Positions 10,833 to 21,969 of a stretch of 64,000 bases of DNA are shown piece by piece (position 1 is the first letter of the stretch; each line of letters begins with the position of its first letter). Below the pieces are notes generated by a model. It did not search any database. It was not told the DNA's origin and was given only the letters and a program-made list of their open reading frames with translations. Origin of the DNA: Periplaneta americana (Eukaryota > Arthropoda > Insecta > Blattodea > Blattidae); assembly GCF_040183065.1 (NCBI RefSeq), contig NC_091119.1:103303274-103367273 (forward strand). Reading direction: 5' to 3'. The position numbers and the translations under genes were made by a program.

Positions 10833-11318
10833 CTAGTGCCCACAAAATCGTATACAATTTATTATTAAATTTAACACATATCTGTTTTTATCAACTTGCT
10901 CATTGTGTTTTGCAATCGCGAGTCTGTAGTGTGAATTTAACTGATTTTCAGTGTTCGCTTTACCCAGCATAGACAAACTGAAGACGTTATTTATATTAAC
11001 CTTTGACTTATGATGTGTTTTTATTTTACCCCATAAGTGTACTAAATCTGTCACACCCACTTTTGACCAGCTAAGTTCACCTCCGAACAGAACACACGAG
11101 AAAAAGAAGAACGCATTTTTCACATCACATCCACACAACCAGTTGTTTTTTAAATAAATATCTGGGTTGAATTTGCGAGATCTGTTAACTTTAGCACTTT
11201 GCTGCTTTTGATGAATATTTAAGTGCGGTGTTGGTCTGCCTAATTCTTTAACACGAAGTTTGTTTTCATATGTTAATGTTGAAAACTGAGATTTCAATAA
11301 AGCGCCAACCGAATTCAT
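10833..11318 (-). pseudogene. ZMYM1-like hAT transposase, N-terminal part
   Basis: 161 codons from an ATG close to the right end. The TTF-type zinc-finger region is visible as KNNWLCGCDVKNAFFFFSC and VLFGGELSWSKVGVTDL, followed by HKSKVNINN and YRLAIAKHNEQVDKNRYVLN, all typical of the N-terminal third of ZMYM1-like hAT transposases. The reading frame ends at FCGH and no DUF4371-type core, D/D/E residues or C-terminal dimerisation domain follow. The loss coincides with the side occupied by the nested hAT and (TAA)n. Activity is excluded; only DNA-binding capacity could remain. Confidence 0.8.
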
Positions 11319-11906
11319 TTTTTAACAGTACACAACACGATAACACGACCACTATTACGATGACAACCTCACGACTTAACACGTTCACACTACACTTGGT
11401 ACTGTTGGTAGAAATAATAAAGTGAAAACTTTCTCAAGCCAAGTTTTCAAGAAACCAGGAGAGATTTTATTATCTTATTGTTGCAGTCTTCGCTCTACGA
11501 AACTTGTTCCGACAAAGCGAAGGGCAGACAGAGCGCGAGGTAGTAAGGGATCGGCGTAGTAAATGGGGATGTATACAGTTTTACAAGCATTGCAAAGCCA
11601 GCGGCAATTTGTGCCTGGCACATTTCAGATCCTGCTTTTAGATGCTGAAAAGGACGAGCGAACATGAAGATTGCGCGCGCATCCCATTATATTTCTTATG
11701 GGATGTAGTGCCTGGCACAGATCCATCCTCCAAACACTGGTTACAAAGTGTTTCGCTGGAAAGATCATATTGACGGAAGAGTTTGTGTAAGCGTAACTTG
11801 TTTCTCTCAGATTTTGAGCGGAAAATATGAATACTCCTTTTCCTTCTGTATTCTGGTAGCGCCATGGCACAACGGCACTACCTCTAAAGCCGCCCCTGCT
11901 TGACAA

Positions 11907-13103
11907 CAGATTAGTTTAAGTCAAGTCCCTACAGTCTCGGGTGCGCGGAACGAGGAAACCGGGGCAAATTGAACGCTGCGCTTGCCGCCATGATGATGGA
12001 GAGCAGACGCATAATAGCAGTACGTAAATCACACAATTTAACGCCGTGATGATCTAAAATTGATAAATTATGGCCATTTTCGACGTTTAATGTAAAATTA
12101 GGACAAAATAAATATGTTCAACGTTTCATTGATATGGATCAGAGCATTAAAGGAAAGAGAATACGTACGCAGCAATTGATAGAAAACATGCTCATACATC
12201 CATAAATAGGCCTACACAATACACATTATAGAATGTATAATTTTACGTTAATCAGCATATTGTTAGGTTTCAGAGAATCAAAAATTATATTAACATACAT
12301 TACTCTTAGATCACAAGACGTAAATACATGCACCTTGATTACACAAGTTCTTATTATAATCAAAGTCTTAAGTGAAATAAATATGTGATAATCAGTATAG
12401 ACCTGTTGTTAAGTTTTAGAGAATCGAAAATTATTTTACCGGTACTTTTAGACCACAAGACATAAGTAACCACGCAAAATATAATGCGCAAAGGTAGCCA
12501 AATTACATTGAATTTATAAGTCATTTTTCAATTAATAAAGGCAATGCTATCAATTATAAAAAGTAGTCTACCAGTACCTAATACATTGCAAATAATAGGT
12601 AACATGAAGACCTAAAAACTAAACATAATCACATTATGCAAAATAAAAAAAAAAACTTACTTTTTATGAGTGAATTTCTTTACATACTGTATTGTTATTT
12701 TAAATAAATAAATACGTATCATTGCTTGCGGACTGATAGTATCTGAATAAGTTGTGTGAGAATGTTTTGTGTTTATTTGGTTCCACTTATAGATGTGAAC
12801 AGTTATTTTCTATTACGAAAATAAACAAATCTCAAACAGGAAATGATGGGCTTTTAACGGCAGTTCTTCGCATAGCTTGTTCTAATACAGTTTCTCCAAA
12901 TCTTGAGAAATTGAGTAATATAAATTAATGTGCAACAGACATGTTTTGTTTTGTGTTTAAGGAAGTGTTTCATTACTTTGTGTTCTTATTCAGTTTGATA
13001 AAATAACATTTTCTTTTGAAACATATATAGTACGTACGCAACTTGAATAAACCGGTTTTCCTGCACTCTGTAAGCACACTTCTCTCGTAGTAGGGCCTAC
13101 ACC
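11907..13103. other. Nothing recognised
   Basis: AT-rich, one TAGGCCTA near 12208. No supported gene. Open frames on the minus strand just before it (11625-11906) are the 5' side of the hAT. Confidence 0.45.
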
Positions 13104-13111
13104 GTGCAAGC

Positions 13112-13293
13112 ACAGTCTAGTATATACAGTCGCGAAGCTCAATACGTTGTAAATATGCAAACATTAGATAGTTGCTCACCACTAGGATCGCTAATATCGC
13201 CTCATTACAGGCAATGCAAAATAGTACCGTCACAGTCTATTGTTTCTAGCACCCTCAAAACTCAAGCTTCGTGACTGTATATAGTAGACTGTG
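13112..13293. mobile_element. 182-bp palindromic MITE, 8-bp TSD, copy 1
   Basis: GTGCAAGC flanks it at 13104-13111 and 13294-13301. Ends are near-perfect inverted repeats (ACAGTCTAGTATATACAGTC, and CACAGTCTACTATATACAGT on the other strand). The second copy at 39112-39293 is the same length and a third is split by an insertion at 31804-34694. The 8-bp duplication suggests a hAT or P-type mobiliser. If the first C is counted in, the duplication is 7 bp. Confidence 0.85.
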
Positions 13294-13897
13294 GTGCAAG
13301 CACAGAGTGCATAATTCTGCCCAACCCTGCTCTAAATCTCCTACATAAATACACCTTCAGTAATAGAAACTCCACACTAGATGGCATCAACAACGATGTT
13401 AATTCCGAGCATTGAAAAGAGGGTTTAAGCAGACGTTCCCTCAACACGACGCAGTTAACCAGCTTTGAGTGAAATCAACAGTAAACAGAGAGCAGTGAAC
13501 CGTCAGTCCAGTGTACCTACTTCAATTTTACGAACAATATCCGTATAGGTTAATGTTAATAGTGTTTTATTACTACAAAATATCACATCGACAATTCAAA
13601 AGTACGACTGAAGACGTGAATTAGATACAAGGTGAGCACTAAAATGACATATTATCTAGGACTAAAACTACATATTATCTGGCACTAAAATTATATATTA
13701 TCTATAGGCCTATATATTTGTGTGTCAATGCTTCCTCTATCTGCAAAGACGATATTCACATTGCATTTACGATACAACTGGGACAAGCCTCCGCTGCCCC
13801 CAAGATACCTTCGCCATAACCCTTCTATACAGACGTCAAAAACCAACATAATGCATAACAAACATAGATAAAATTGTCAGAGTTAACAATAATGCCT

Positions 13898-14152
13898 TCC
13901 ACACCTGTGGAGTAACGGTCAGCGCGTCTGGCCGCGAAACCAGCTGGCCCGGGTTCGAATCCCGGTCGGGGCAAGTTACCTGGTTGAGATTTTCCCGAGG
14001 TTTTCCCTCAACCCAATACGAGCAAATGCTGGGTAACTTTCTGTGCTGAACCCCGGACTCATTTCACCGGTATTATCACCTTCATTTCATTCAGACGCTA
14101 AATAACCTGAGATGTTGATACAGCGTCGTAAAATAACCCAGCAATAAAAAAA
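13898..14152 (+). mobile_element. tRNA-derived SINE, family A, complete
   Basis: AACAATAATGCCT is duplicated at 13885-13897 and 14153-14165. The head is tRNA-like (A box around GGAGTAACGGTCAGCG, B box GGGTTCGAATCC). The body contains AAGTTACCTGGTTGAG and GGACTCATTTCACCGG, and the end is ACAGCGTCGTAAAATAACCC plus poly(A). It should be transcribed by RNA polymerase III and moved by a LINE. Confidence 0.9.
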
Positions 14153-14699
14153 AACAATAATGCCTACGAGATTTGAGAGTAGTTCAAAAGTGGCACATGT
14201 GAACAGCTGGCATCTTCTACGCAATTACCAGACGCCCGCTCCGGTATTGTGCACTTAAGCCTACTATGATCTAAAGGTACGACCAGTATTTTATTCTTCG
14301 GACTTCGTACAAAATTACTGGGAAAGTATCACGCTTCAAGCAAAATGACATCATTACAATAAACTGCATCATAGTTCTGTTTAATAGTAAAGCTTAAAAT
14401 TTACTACGAGATATAAACTCCTAGTCATAAGAACTCTCACGACAATATTATGAGGAAGTATTTTAAAAAGATAATCATGAAAGCAAGTTTTGCTGCTATT
14501 CGATATTAACCTTTCGCTGTCAAAATGTAGGCTACGTCGAGCAATGTTATACAAAAACAACAATTATGATTTAAAAACTTTCCGCGTATCTGCATTACAT
14601 TCGTCATATGAAGTCTTCACGTTTAGCCAGGTTTTTTAGAAGAGTTCTACTCCTTGCTTTGCGATTTTGTTAGTCTATGTCAATCGAGCCTGTGTGTAA

Positions 14700-14860
14700 T
14701 GTGTCATGTATATATACACTGCACGCGAACATTAATATGGTTGTTTCATAATATCGCGCTACCCAAAATTATCTCATAGGCTATTTCCACGTAAACAATG
14801 AAGAGAAGAATTAGAATGCTTGGTTCTAAACCTCGGACGCAATATCAATACAGAGTATAA
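14700..14860 (+). repeat. Interspersed repeat shared with 16320-16740
   Basis: ACGCGAACATTA, CGCGCTACCCAA, ATTATCTCATA, TTTCCACGTAAACA and AGAATGCTTGGTTCTAAA occur in the same order at 16320-16425 and 16690-16740. The downstream copy holds an extra ~260 bp (16430-16690). Confidence 0.65.
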
Positions 14861-14907
14861 GGGGTATAAGTTCTGTCCTTTTCACAGTCGTTGTGGACAG
14901 TTTACAG

Positions 14908-15088
14908 CAGTGGTCGTCAGCACTCGCTGAATGTGCAAAGGGTAAGCGGTGCCGTCCCGTGAGCACCGTTGTGCAGCAGGAAGCGGTAGAGAGCATACCC
15001 GCTAGCAGCTACGAGTGCACCATGGTGCACTGTGTTTTCCGCGGGTTAGAGACGCTAGCCCCAGGGTGTTCTGCGCTGAGGACCGCTG
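14908..15088. mobile_element. hAT MITE, complete, 8-bp TSD
   Basis: GTTTACAG is duplicated at 14900-14907 and 15089-15096. Ends read CAGTGGTCGTCAGCACT and, on the other strand, CAGCGGTCCTCAGCG, a standard hAT terminus. It is GC-rich relative to the flanks and non-coding. Other copies are at 38089-38260 (complete) and 18100-18243 (cut). Confidence 0.9.
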
Positions 15089-15507
15089 GTTTACAGGATC
15101 AAAAATGTCCATACAACATAGGGTCAAAACTTGATATTTGTCCCAGAAAAAATATTTCTTTTTTATTTTATTTGCGTTATACTGCTTATATCTTTAGTAA
15201 AATTACGAAGACAAATAGGCTACATCAGTAGGTATATCTAGCAAAGAGTTAATATTAGTTTAAATAAATATTTGTTTGTTCCATTACGTTTTCGTGAAAT
15301 TAAATAAAAATGCATGCTTAAATTTGTTAATATTCTGGCGTGAGAGACGTAGCAACGAGTTCAGCAGGCAGTACTCTGCACAGACGTAAGTACGAGTCAG
15401 CTGAGTTCAAGCTCCCTGTGCATAGGTCTACTGCCGAGCGGATGACAGTTCGGTACAGGATATTCCATAAACAATTTACAATGTCATTCACAGTTTAGGA
15501 ATATCAT

Positions 15508-15695
15508 ATGTTATTAATTTATGGAGAAAGTCGTCGTAATTCAAGTAAGGCAAGAAGATATACCGTCAACGTTTTCCTCAAAGAAGGTTACCTAATCGGA
15601 GAACTTTTGTAGCAGATTCTCAACGATTTTTCAAAACTAGGAGTTGCTTACCCCATTTCCAAAGTCACACAACCAGGAATTTGTTTAAAAATGAT
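15508..15695 (+). pseudogene. Decayed DUF4817-like helix-turn-helix domain
   Basis: The start reads MLLIYGESRRNSSKARRYTV, and a shifted frame continues QRRLPNRRTFVADSQRFFKT. Together these resemble DUF4817, an insect helix-turn-helix domain often linked to transposons (pattern IYGE...N...A.R.Y..R.P.RR.P....F). At least one frame change separates the parts and no DDE domain follows. I cannot assign it to a particular transposon. Confidence 0.45.
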
Positions 15696-15719
15696 ACTGA
15701 TTTACGGAAGCGGGAGAGA

Positions 15720-17560
15720 TTAAAATGTTGCATTAGAAAAAATGTTTGTGTGATTTTGTCCAGAAAATCATTAGTTTATTTTTAGACGTACAATAAAAAA
15801 AGGAGCAATATTGTTACATAAAATGTAAATTTACCATAATGTTCTATTAATGACATTGAAAGTTTGTATTTGCTGCTCGTTTTATGTAAACAACAGTATT
15901 GTCACGGTCGCTCCTGCATTAGAACAAAGCATCTGTTGGATCCCCTTCACCCCGCTTGAGCTGTACTGGGTACTTCTAAACCACCTTCCACCCGCTAGAG
16001 CTGTACTATGTACTTCTAAACTCCCTCCTCCCCATCCAACAACGTTGCAAAACGTCTATTATTGTAAACTTATTAAATGTGAATCATAGGAACGCCATTT
16101 CATAATTTCAATTGAGAAACACGCCAAACGAATTATCTTTGCACAAAAAAGCGGATGCTCCCTGGACCAAAAATACACAAATTCAATCTTCTAACACGAT
16201 TTTTTTTAATACTTTAATTTTATAGTTTATTTCAGCGATTTTGAAAAAGGTAAGAAGTGGCGCTCCTGTAATTCACAATTACCATAACATGAATAATCAT
16301 CAGTTAAAATAGTGACACACTCTGTGTTTACCGTATGAACGCGAACATTATTATGTTTAGATTTCATCACACCGCGCTACCCAATATTATCTCATATTTC
16401 CACGTAAACAGTGAAGAGAATAGTGCAACCTACAACGTAAGACTGTTACGAATTGCTAACAAACTATGAAAACATTTGTAGAATATATCACATAATAAGA
16501 CACATTAAATTTCTACACATCTATCGTTAATAATGGAACATTGCAATACATTGGAATACTCATCTTATTTTCGTATAAATACAGAGATAAAAATTTAAAC
16601 AAAAGTTAATAAATGATACAAAGAATTATATTATTAAAAATATACTCGTCGCTTTTCTGAAACCACTAGCAATGTATTACATGTGGAAGAAGTAGAATGC
16701 TTGGTTCTAAAATTCGGACGCAGTATCTATCTATAAACGCAATACTAAAATTGCAACGTAATTATTTATGATATTCATGAACAATACTACACATCACTAG
16801 GCCTATGTCCTAATGACACAACATTTTTATGCTGTATTTTAACACTCAATATAATTTTTATCTATAAGCATAATGATCAAGGCATTGCATTATTACCTTT
16901 TAAGATCCGGAATCTTCGTTCCTTCCATTTTCAAATATTAATACACATAGAACAGTCTGTGTTATCTAGCACATAATAAATCAATATCCTTTATGGCGAC
17001 ACCCGCATCACAGATTGCTACTGGATAATTTTACTTACAAAATTCACAGAATTCAAATCTTTACAAGCACATTTATTCTAAGAATAATTAAACACTCCGC
17101 GCACCACACCGAACACGATACAGATGTGAGGAGAATGCCAATATAATTCCTGACATACGAAACTCCCTTCCTGCCTTTTAGTTTTTATGGGAAAAGTTGA
17201 CCTTGCAGCTTGCACAACTAGGATTCGTCTTATTTCGCTGTCTGTGGTGCAACTTCTAAACTACAGGGATAGCGATAACTGCCAGGCATTTAGTCTTCAT
17301 CGCAACACGATAACTTGTTAAGTTGCATTATATTTCTACTTTCATAAATAAAGTTCTCACTGTCATCGTACACAGAAGTACTTTGTTCGTTAATGCAGAT
17401 TTAGTCAAATTAACAAATATGATTATAAAGAGGTATATCACAATAACGTAATGTATTTATTTGCATAGGTTACGGGAATTGTATTGAAGTAAAAGACACA
17501 TATCGGCTGGTTCATCCCTGGTAGTTACTGTTATTTTACTTCGGTTTCCTTCAAAATTTA
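15720..17560. other. Non-coding stretch with minor repeats
   Basis: 15950-16025 holds a short direct duplication (GAGCTGTACT...TACTTCTAAAC twice). 16145-16180 carries GCTCCCTGGACCAAA, also found in the 2.2-kb element. 16320-16740 is the second copy of the repeat at 14700. Otherwise nothing recognised. Confidence 0.45.
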
Positions 17561-17569
17561 TTAACATCA

Positions 17570-18099
17570 ATAGTGATACTTTACTTGCTATTTGGGAAAA
17601 GGAAATTGTACCAGAACAATGGAAGGGGTCCATAATTGTAGGTACCTACCTTTAAGAAGGGGGGCAATATCTCTTTTGTTGTCGTCATACACAATTTTGT
17701 CGAATATTCTTTTGTGGAGGTTAATTCCATATGTAGATGAAATTTCTCGGGGATCATCAGTGTGGTTTTAGGCGTAATAGATCAACTATTGACCAAATAT
17801 TTGTATTCGACAGATATTGTAGAAAAAAATGGGAGTAAGTTAACCTATAAAATTACAGTACATCAGTTAGGCCTATTTATAATTTGAAAATGGCATATGA
17901 ATCGATTAAGAGAGAAGTTTTATATAATATTCTTATTGAATTTGGTATTCCCATGAAACTAGTTCGATTAATTAAAATGTCTCAGTGAAACGTACAGCAG
18001 AGCCTTTATAGGTCAATTTCTATCAGATGTGTTTCCAATGCACTGTGGACTAAAGCAAGGAGATGCACTATCACCTTTACTTTTAACTTCGCTCTAGAG
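17570..18099 (+). mobile_element. RTE-like LINE, internal RT fragment
   Basis: Broken frames read AIWEKEIVPEQWKGSIIV, then SSYTILSNILLWRLIPYVDE, and then nucleotide sequence matching 41990-42240 (AAGAGAGAAGTTTTATATRA, GAACTAGTTCGATTAATTAA-like). This is the fingers region up to QGDALSPLL. Several stops and frame slips are present. The right side is cut by the hAT MITE, whose insertion sits in the GCTCTAGA of the reverse-transcriptase gene, and the LINE does not resume. Confidence 0.75.
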
Positions 18100-18243
18100 C
18101 AGCGGTCATCAGCACAGAGCACCCTGTGACTAGCGTCTGTTACCCGCGGAGAACACACTGCACAATGGTGCGTTCGTAGGCGCTAGCGGGTGTGCTCTCT
18201 ACTTCTTCCTGCTGCACGACGGGGTACATGGGACGGCTCCGCT
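18100..18243. mobile_element. hAT MITE, truncated copy
   Basis: Begins CAGCGGTCATCAGCACAGAG and follows the 38089 copy to GGACGGCTCCGCTTA, where the far inverted end is lost. The 8-bp duplication therefore cannot be checked. Confidence 0.8.
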
Positions 18244-18829
18244 TAATATATAAATAGGCCTAAATAAATAAATAACTTAAATAAGTTAAACGCTACTGAG
18301 AAAGTCATGTCCGTACAGAATACTGACGTCGGCACATTCAGCGGAATAGAAATTTTCGTGTCTCTTCTAGCAGGTAGAAGTGTAAGTTCAAATCACAATC
18401 ATTTATGCTTGATATTAGATCTAATTACATAGGCTGTACACAATAATTGGGGACTCAATACGGTAAACGATTAAAGTGTCTCAAACAAAAGGTGTGGGAA
18501 TCTTGCCAAACAGTATTTTTCCATAATTCTGGCACTTTCATCGTTCACCATTTCCACATATTTTATTAAGGCACTTTCACCGTTCACCATTTCTACATAT
18601 TTTATTAAGAAACATATTTTATTGCACTGAAATAATAGCCTATAACTTATAGGCCTACTGTATATTGGTAGAATTAGGCTAATGAATAGGCTAATTGTTA
18701 TGAAAAAATAATGAGCATTAGGGATAAATGAATTAGGGCCTACATACTAAGATTTATTCTACAAAATTTTGTTATTTTACTTTTCGAAACCTTTATTTTA
18801 CCTTATTAGGCCTACAAATTTGTATTTTG
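18244..18829. other. Nothing recognised
   Basis: AT-rich. A short direct duplication, TCACCATTTCYACATATTTT, occurs at about 18543 and 18583. Three TAGGCCTA palindromes lie at about 18254, 18649 and 18805. Confidence 0.4.
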
Positions 18830-18838
18830 TATTAGACT

Positions 18839-19107
18839 AGAGCAGCTGGCTACGGACTGAAAGGTCCGGGGTTCGATCCCAGGTGGTGACAGGATTTTTT
18901 CTCGTTGCTAAACTTTCAGAACGGCCCCGAGGTTCACTCAGCCTCCTATAAAATTGAGTACCGGGTCTTTCCCGGGGGTAAAAGGCGGTCAGAGCGTGGT
19001 ACCGACCACACCACCTCATTCTAGTGCCGAGGTCATGGAAAGCATGGGGCTCTACCTCCATGCCCCCCAAGTGCCTTCATGGCATGTTACGGGGATACCT
19101 TTACCTT
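18839..19107 (+). mobile_element. tRNA-derived SINE, family S, complete
   Basis: TATTAGACT is duplicated at 18830-18838 and 19108-19116. The tRNA-like head has TAGAGCAGCTGGCTACGG (A box) and GGGGTTCGATCCC (B box). The body carries CCGAGGTTCACTCAGCC and ATGGGGCTCTACC, and it ends GGGGATACCTTTACC. A 5'-cut inverted copy is at 51090-51276. Confidence 0.88.
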
Positions 19108-19640
19108 TATTAGACTTAAAAATTCTGTAGGCTATTAGGCTACATTAAAAAAATAACAGATATCCCTCAAAACCAAACACGACAATTTGGATAAGGATGT
19201 AAGAAAAGCTGGATTTCTTAAACATCAATCACACAATAAAATAAGAAGAAGCCGGCCGCCCTTTCAACTACAAACGGCATCACGCCTAGCAGAGGCACTT
19301 CCAGCGTTCCCCAGTGTCACTCGACTGAGATAGGCCTTTTCATCATTAGGGAAATCTTACGACAAAAATTATGACTAAACCGGATGGATCTGGCACATTC
19401 CACGTTTATCAGGTTACAAAGCACGGCACATAGGTAAGCTTACTATCGTTTGATGCAAAGAAACAGAAATTGACATTGTGACACTTTCATCGTTTACCAT
19501 ATTCAGTCCTCAATTACTCGACGATCAAGCCTATCTCGTTGTTATATGGAAATGCATAGGCCAGTGATGTCAAAGCAAGCGCATTTTTCTGACCTTGACG
19601 TCTTGCGCGGGCAGCAAGCGCTAAGTATGGAAAGAGGGGA
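19108..19640. other. Nothing recognised
   Basis: Mixed-composition DNA between two mobile elements. No supported gene or RNA signal. Confidence 0.4.
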
Positions 19641-20120
19641 ATTTTTCTCCGTTCCATTACTCTTTCATCGTATGATGACGCAGAATATCTGCATGGAAAT
19701 ATCATATGTACTTCGGTACATTAAAATAATATATATATGACATGCGTAAATCACTTCGTGATTTAAGACGGCGCTTATTCCGTCGGATTCCGGCCAACTA
19801 GTCACTCATAACGAGTGCACCTCAGCACATGTGTGGACTTCAGTCCTACGTTCATAGACATCTATGACGTAGTGTAGAGGGCGGCCACTAGAGGGAACCC
19901 AAGAGTTGGAACTTAATCTGAGACGATTCTGTCCGACGCCGGGGTGGTATCCGGTGTGGCTTAGTGGATAAAGCATCAGCACGTAGAGCTGAAAACTCGG
20001 GTTCAAATCCCGGCGCCGGAGAGAATTTTTCTCCGTTCCATTACTCTTTCATCGTATGATGACGCAGAATGTCTGCATGGAAATATCATATGTACTTCGG
20101 TACATTAAAATAATATATAG
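19641..20120 (+). repeat. Tandem tRNA-containing repeat, ~385-bp unit
   Basis: The sequence starting ATTTTTCTCCGTTCCATTAC and running through CATATGTACTTCGGTACATT appears at about 19641-19735 and again at 20025-20120, so one full unit plus about 100 bp of the next are present head to tail. A tRNA-like module closes the first unit (GTGGCTTAGTGGATAAAGCA as A box, GGGTTCAAATCCCGGCGCC as B box and acceptor stem). The right side ends abruptly at a LINE. Confidence 0.75.
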
Positions 20121-20447
20121 AATGGAAAAAGTTACACAACACAGAACTGGATGCATTGTATTCTTCACCTGACATAATTAGGAACATTAAATCCAGACGT
20201 TTGAGATGGGCAGGGCATGTAGCACGTATGGGTGAATACAGAAGTGCATATAGAGTGTTAGTTGGGAGGTCGGAGCGAAAAAGACCTTCGGGGAGGCCGA
20301 GACGTAGATGGGAGGATAATATTAAAATGGATTTGAGGGAGGTGGGATATGATGGTAGAGACTGGATTAATCTTGCTCAGGATAGGGACCAGTGGCGGGC
20401 TTATGTGAGGGCGGCAATGAACCTCCGGGTTGCTTAAAAGCCAGTAA

Positions 20448-20492
<45 letters not shown>
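20121..20492 (+). mobile_element. RTE-like LINE, 5'-truncated, with (ATT)n tail
   Basis: The frame 20156-20437 reads [40 protein letters not shown], and ends AAMNLRVA stop. About 93 residues of the C-terminal tail are open. The tail is TTAAAAGCCAGTAAATAAG and then (ATT)n. Confidence 0.85.
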
Positions 20493-20495
<3 letters not shown>

Positions 20496-20845
20496 TAATA
20501 TTGTTTGTTTGTAATTTTCTTTATTTATAATTTTGCTCAATAATACGATATATCAAAATGATATCTCTGTTGGATTGTGGTTCTTTTCTTTGATATGAAA
20601 TAAATTTTGATCCATATAAACATGGAAAAACTTTTCTTCTCACTCAAGAGTCACTAGGATTGTCAGGAGGATCCTAAGGACAATGAAAAAAGAAAATTTG
20701 AAATGTAGTACCAAACCTATTGCAAGCGAGATACTCAAGTATTTTCATATGGACTTTAATTTCTGCTGGAAGAATTGTCTTCAGTACCTCATTCCACAAG
20801 CTGTAATAATTTAAATTAACAACTTTATGATATTCACTTATTCTT

Positions 20846-21073
20846 TTAAATAAATTATGGTTTATTTAACGACGCTCGCAACTGCAGAGGTTATATCAGC
20901 GTCGCTGGTGTGCTGGATTTTGAACCGCAGGAGTTCTTTTACATGCCAGTAAATCTACTGACGTGAGCCTGTCGCATTTAAACATTTAAATGCCATCGAC
21001 CTCGGTCGGGATAGAACCCGCAACCTCGAGCATAGAAGGCCAGCGCTATATCAACTATGCTACCGAGGGCGAC
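20846..21073 (-). mobile_element. tRNA-derived SINE, family B, complete
   Basis: TTCACTTATTCTT is duplicated at 20833-20845 and 21074-21086. On the minus strand a tRNA-like head (B box GGTTCTATCCC) leads to GATGGCATTTAAATGTTTAA and the end CAGTTGCGAGCGTCGTTAAA. It faces a second copy 90 bp away. Confidence 0.88.
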
Positions 21074-21161
21074 TTCACTTATTCTTGTTTCTGTTCTATC
21101 CTCACATCTGTCATTGCCATTTCCAGATCTGCTACGCATTTTCCTATAGTATCCATAGATT

Positions 21162-21306
21162 GGGCGATGGCATTTAAGTGTGTTTAAGTGCGACAGGCTC
21201 ATTTCAGTAGAATTACTGGCATGTAAAAACTCCTGCGGGACAAAATTCCGGCATATCGGCAACGCTGATATAACCTCTGCACTTGTGAGCGTTGTTAAAT
21301 ATACCA
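21162..21306 (+). mobile_element. SINE family B, 5'-truncated, inverted partner
   Basis: Starts at GGGCGATGGCATTTAAGTG without the tRNA head and runs to GAGCGTTGTTAAATATACC. With 20846-21073 it forms an inverted pair that could fold as a long hairpin in RNA. Confidence 0.8.
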
Positions 21307-21969
21307 TAATTTAATTTTTCATAGATTGGTCCTGAAAATAAAAATCATTGTGCTTAGGTACGAGGGCTCCATAGGCGTGGAGCCCAATTCAGATAATTGG
21401 TGCAAATGGCTTAGAGCCCGCCCAGGTCATTTTATTTTATAGTTACTTACTTAATATTAGTTACTTCATACACTGTACGTAAACAATACTGATATATCAT
21501 AATATTTCATCTACGATAATTTTGCTTCACGTAATAATATTATTCCATAATTGCATTTTGCACTGAAACAAGACTGGCAGACAGACGGTTTTTCACCTTT
21601 CAGTCTACCTGCAGTGCCTGCTGTCGTGATTTGGTGTAAAGAAGTTGCCTATCGCAATTCGCGGAATACCTTCACTTAGATAAAATTATTTTTTATTCTG
21701 CTAAGGGCCTGTACTACGACTCTCGGATAAAGTTCTAGTTTAAACTTATCCGGCAGATGGCATATTTATCCGGAAGTTGGGTTGTAATTGCGTACTACGA
21801 CTTTTGGTTATGTGCAATCTGGAGGCTAAACTTCCAGATTAGCAATCCGGGAGGCAGAGTAGCAGATTGGCGTTATCCGGAGGTTGGAACTCGGTGTTGA
21901 AATCAAGATGGCTGCACGTTGTACAGCTGGTGATTTGAAGGATCAATTTAATTTTGATACTGATTCTGA

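Larger units (their letters stand above)
8976..11898 (-). mobile_element. hAT element, ZMYM1-like, with nested hAT
   Basis: The left end reads CAGTGGCGGCTCATACA and the right end, on the minus strand, CAGGGGCGGCTTTAGAGG, the CAGNGGCGGCT ends I associate with ZMYM1/TTF-zinc-finger hATs. A matching transposase N-terminus lies within (10833-11318, minus). The flanking octamers (GTCATGAT and CTTGACAA) do not match, so the two ends might come from rearrangement. A second hAT (9129-10606) sits in a (TAA)n tract inside it. Confidence 0.5.

Noticed and set aside
13600-13640. Host 5' exon ending ATACAAG-GTGAGC
   Set aside because: Only a donor-like site; no coding frame, no acceptor partner and no promoter evidence.
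13898-13975. tRNA gene
   Set aside because: Same reason; a 13-bp target duplication shows it is a retroposed SINE.
18837-19070. 77-codon minus-strand frame
   Set aside because: Lies wholly within a complete SINE with a 9-bp target duplication.
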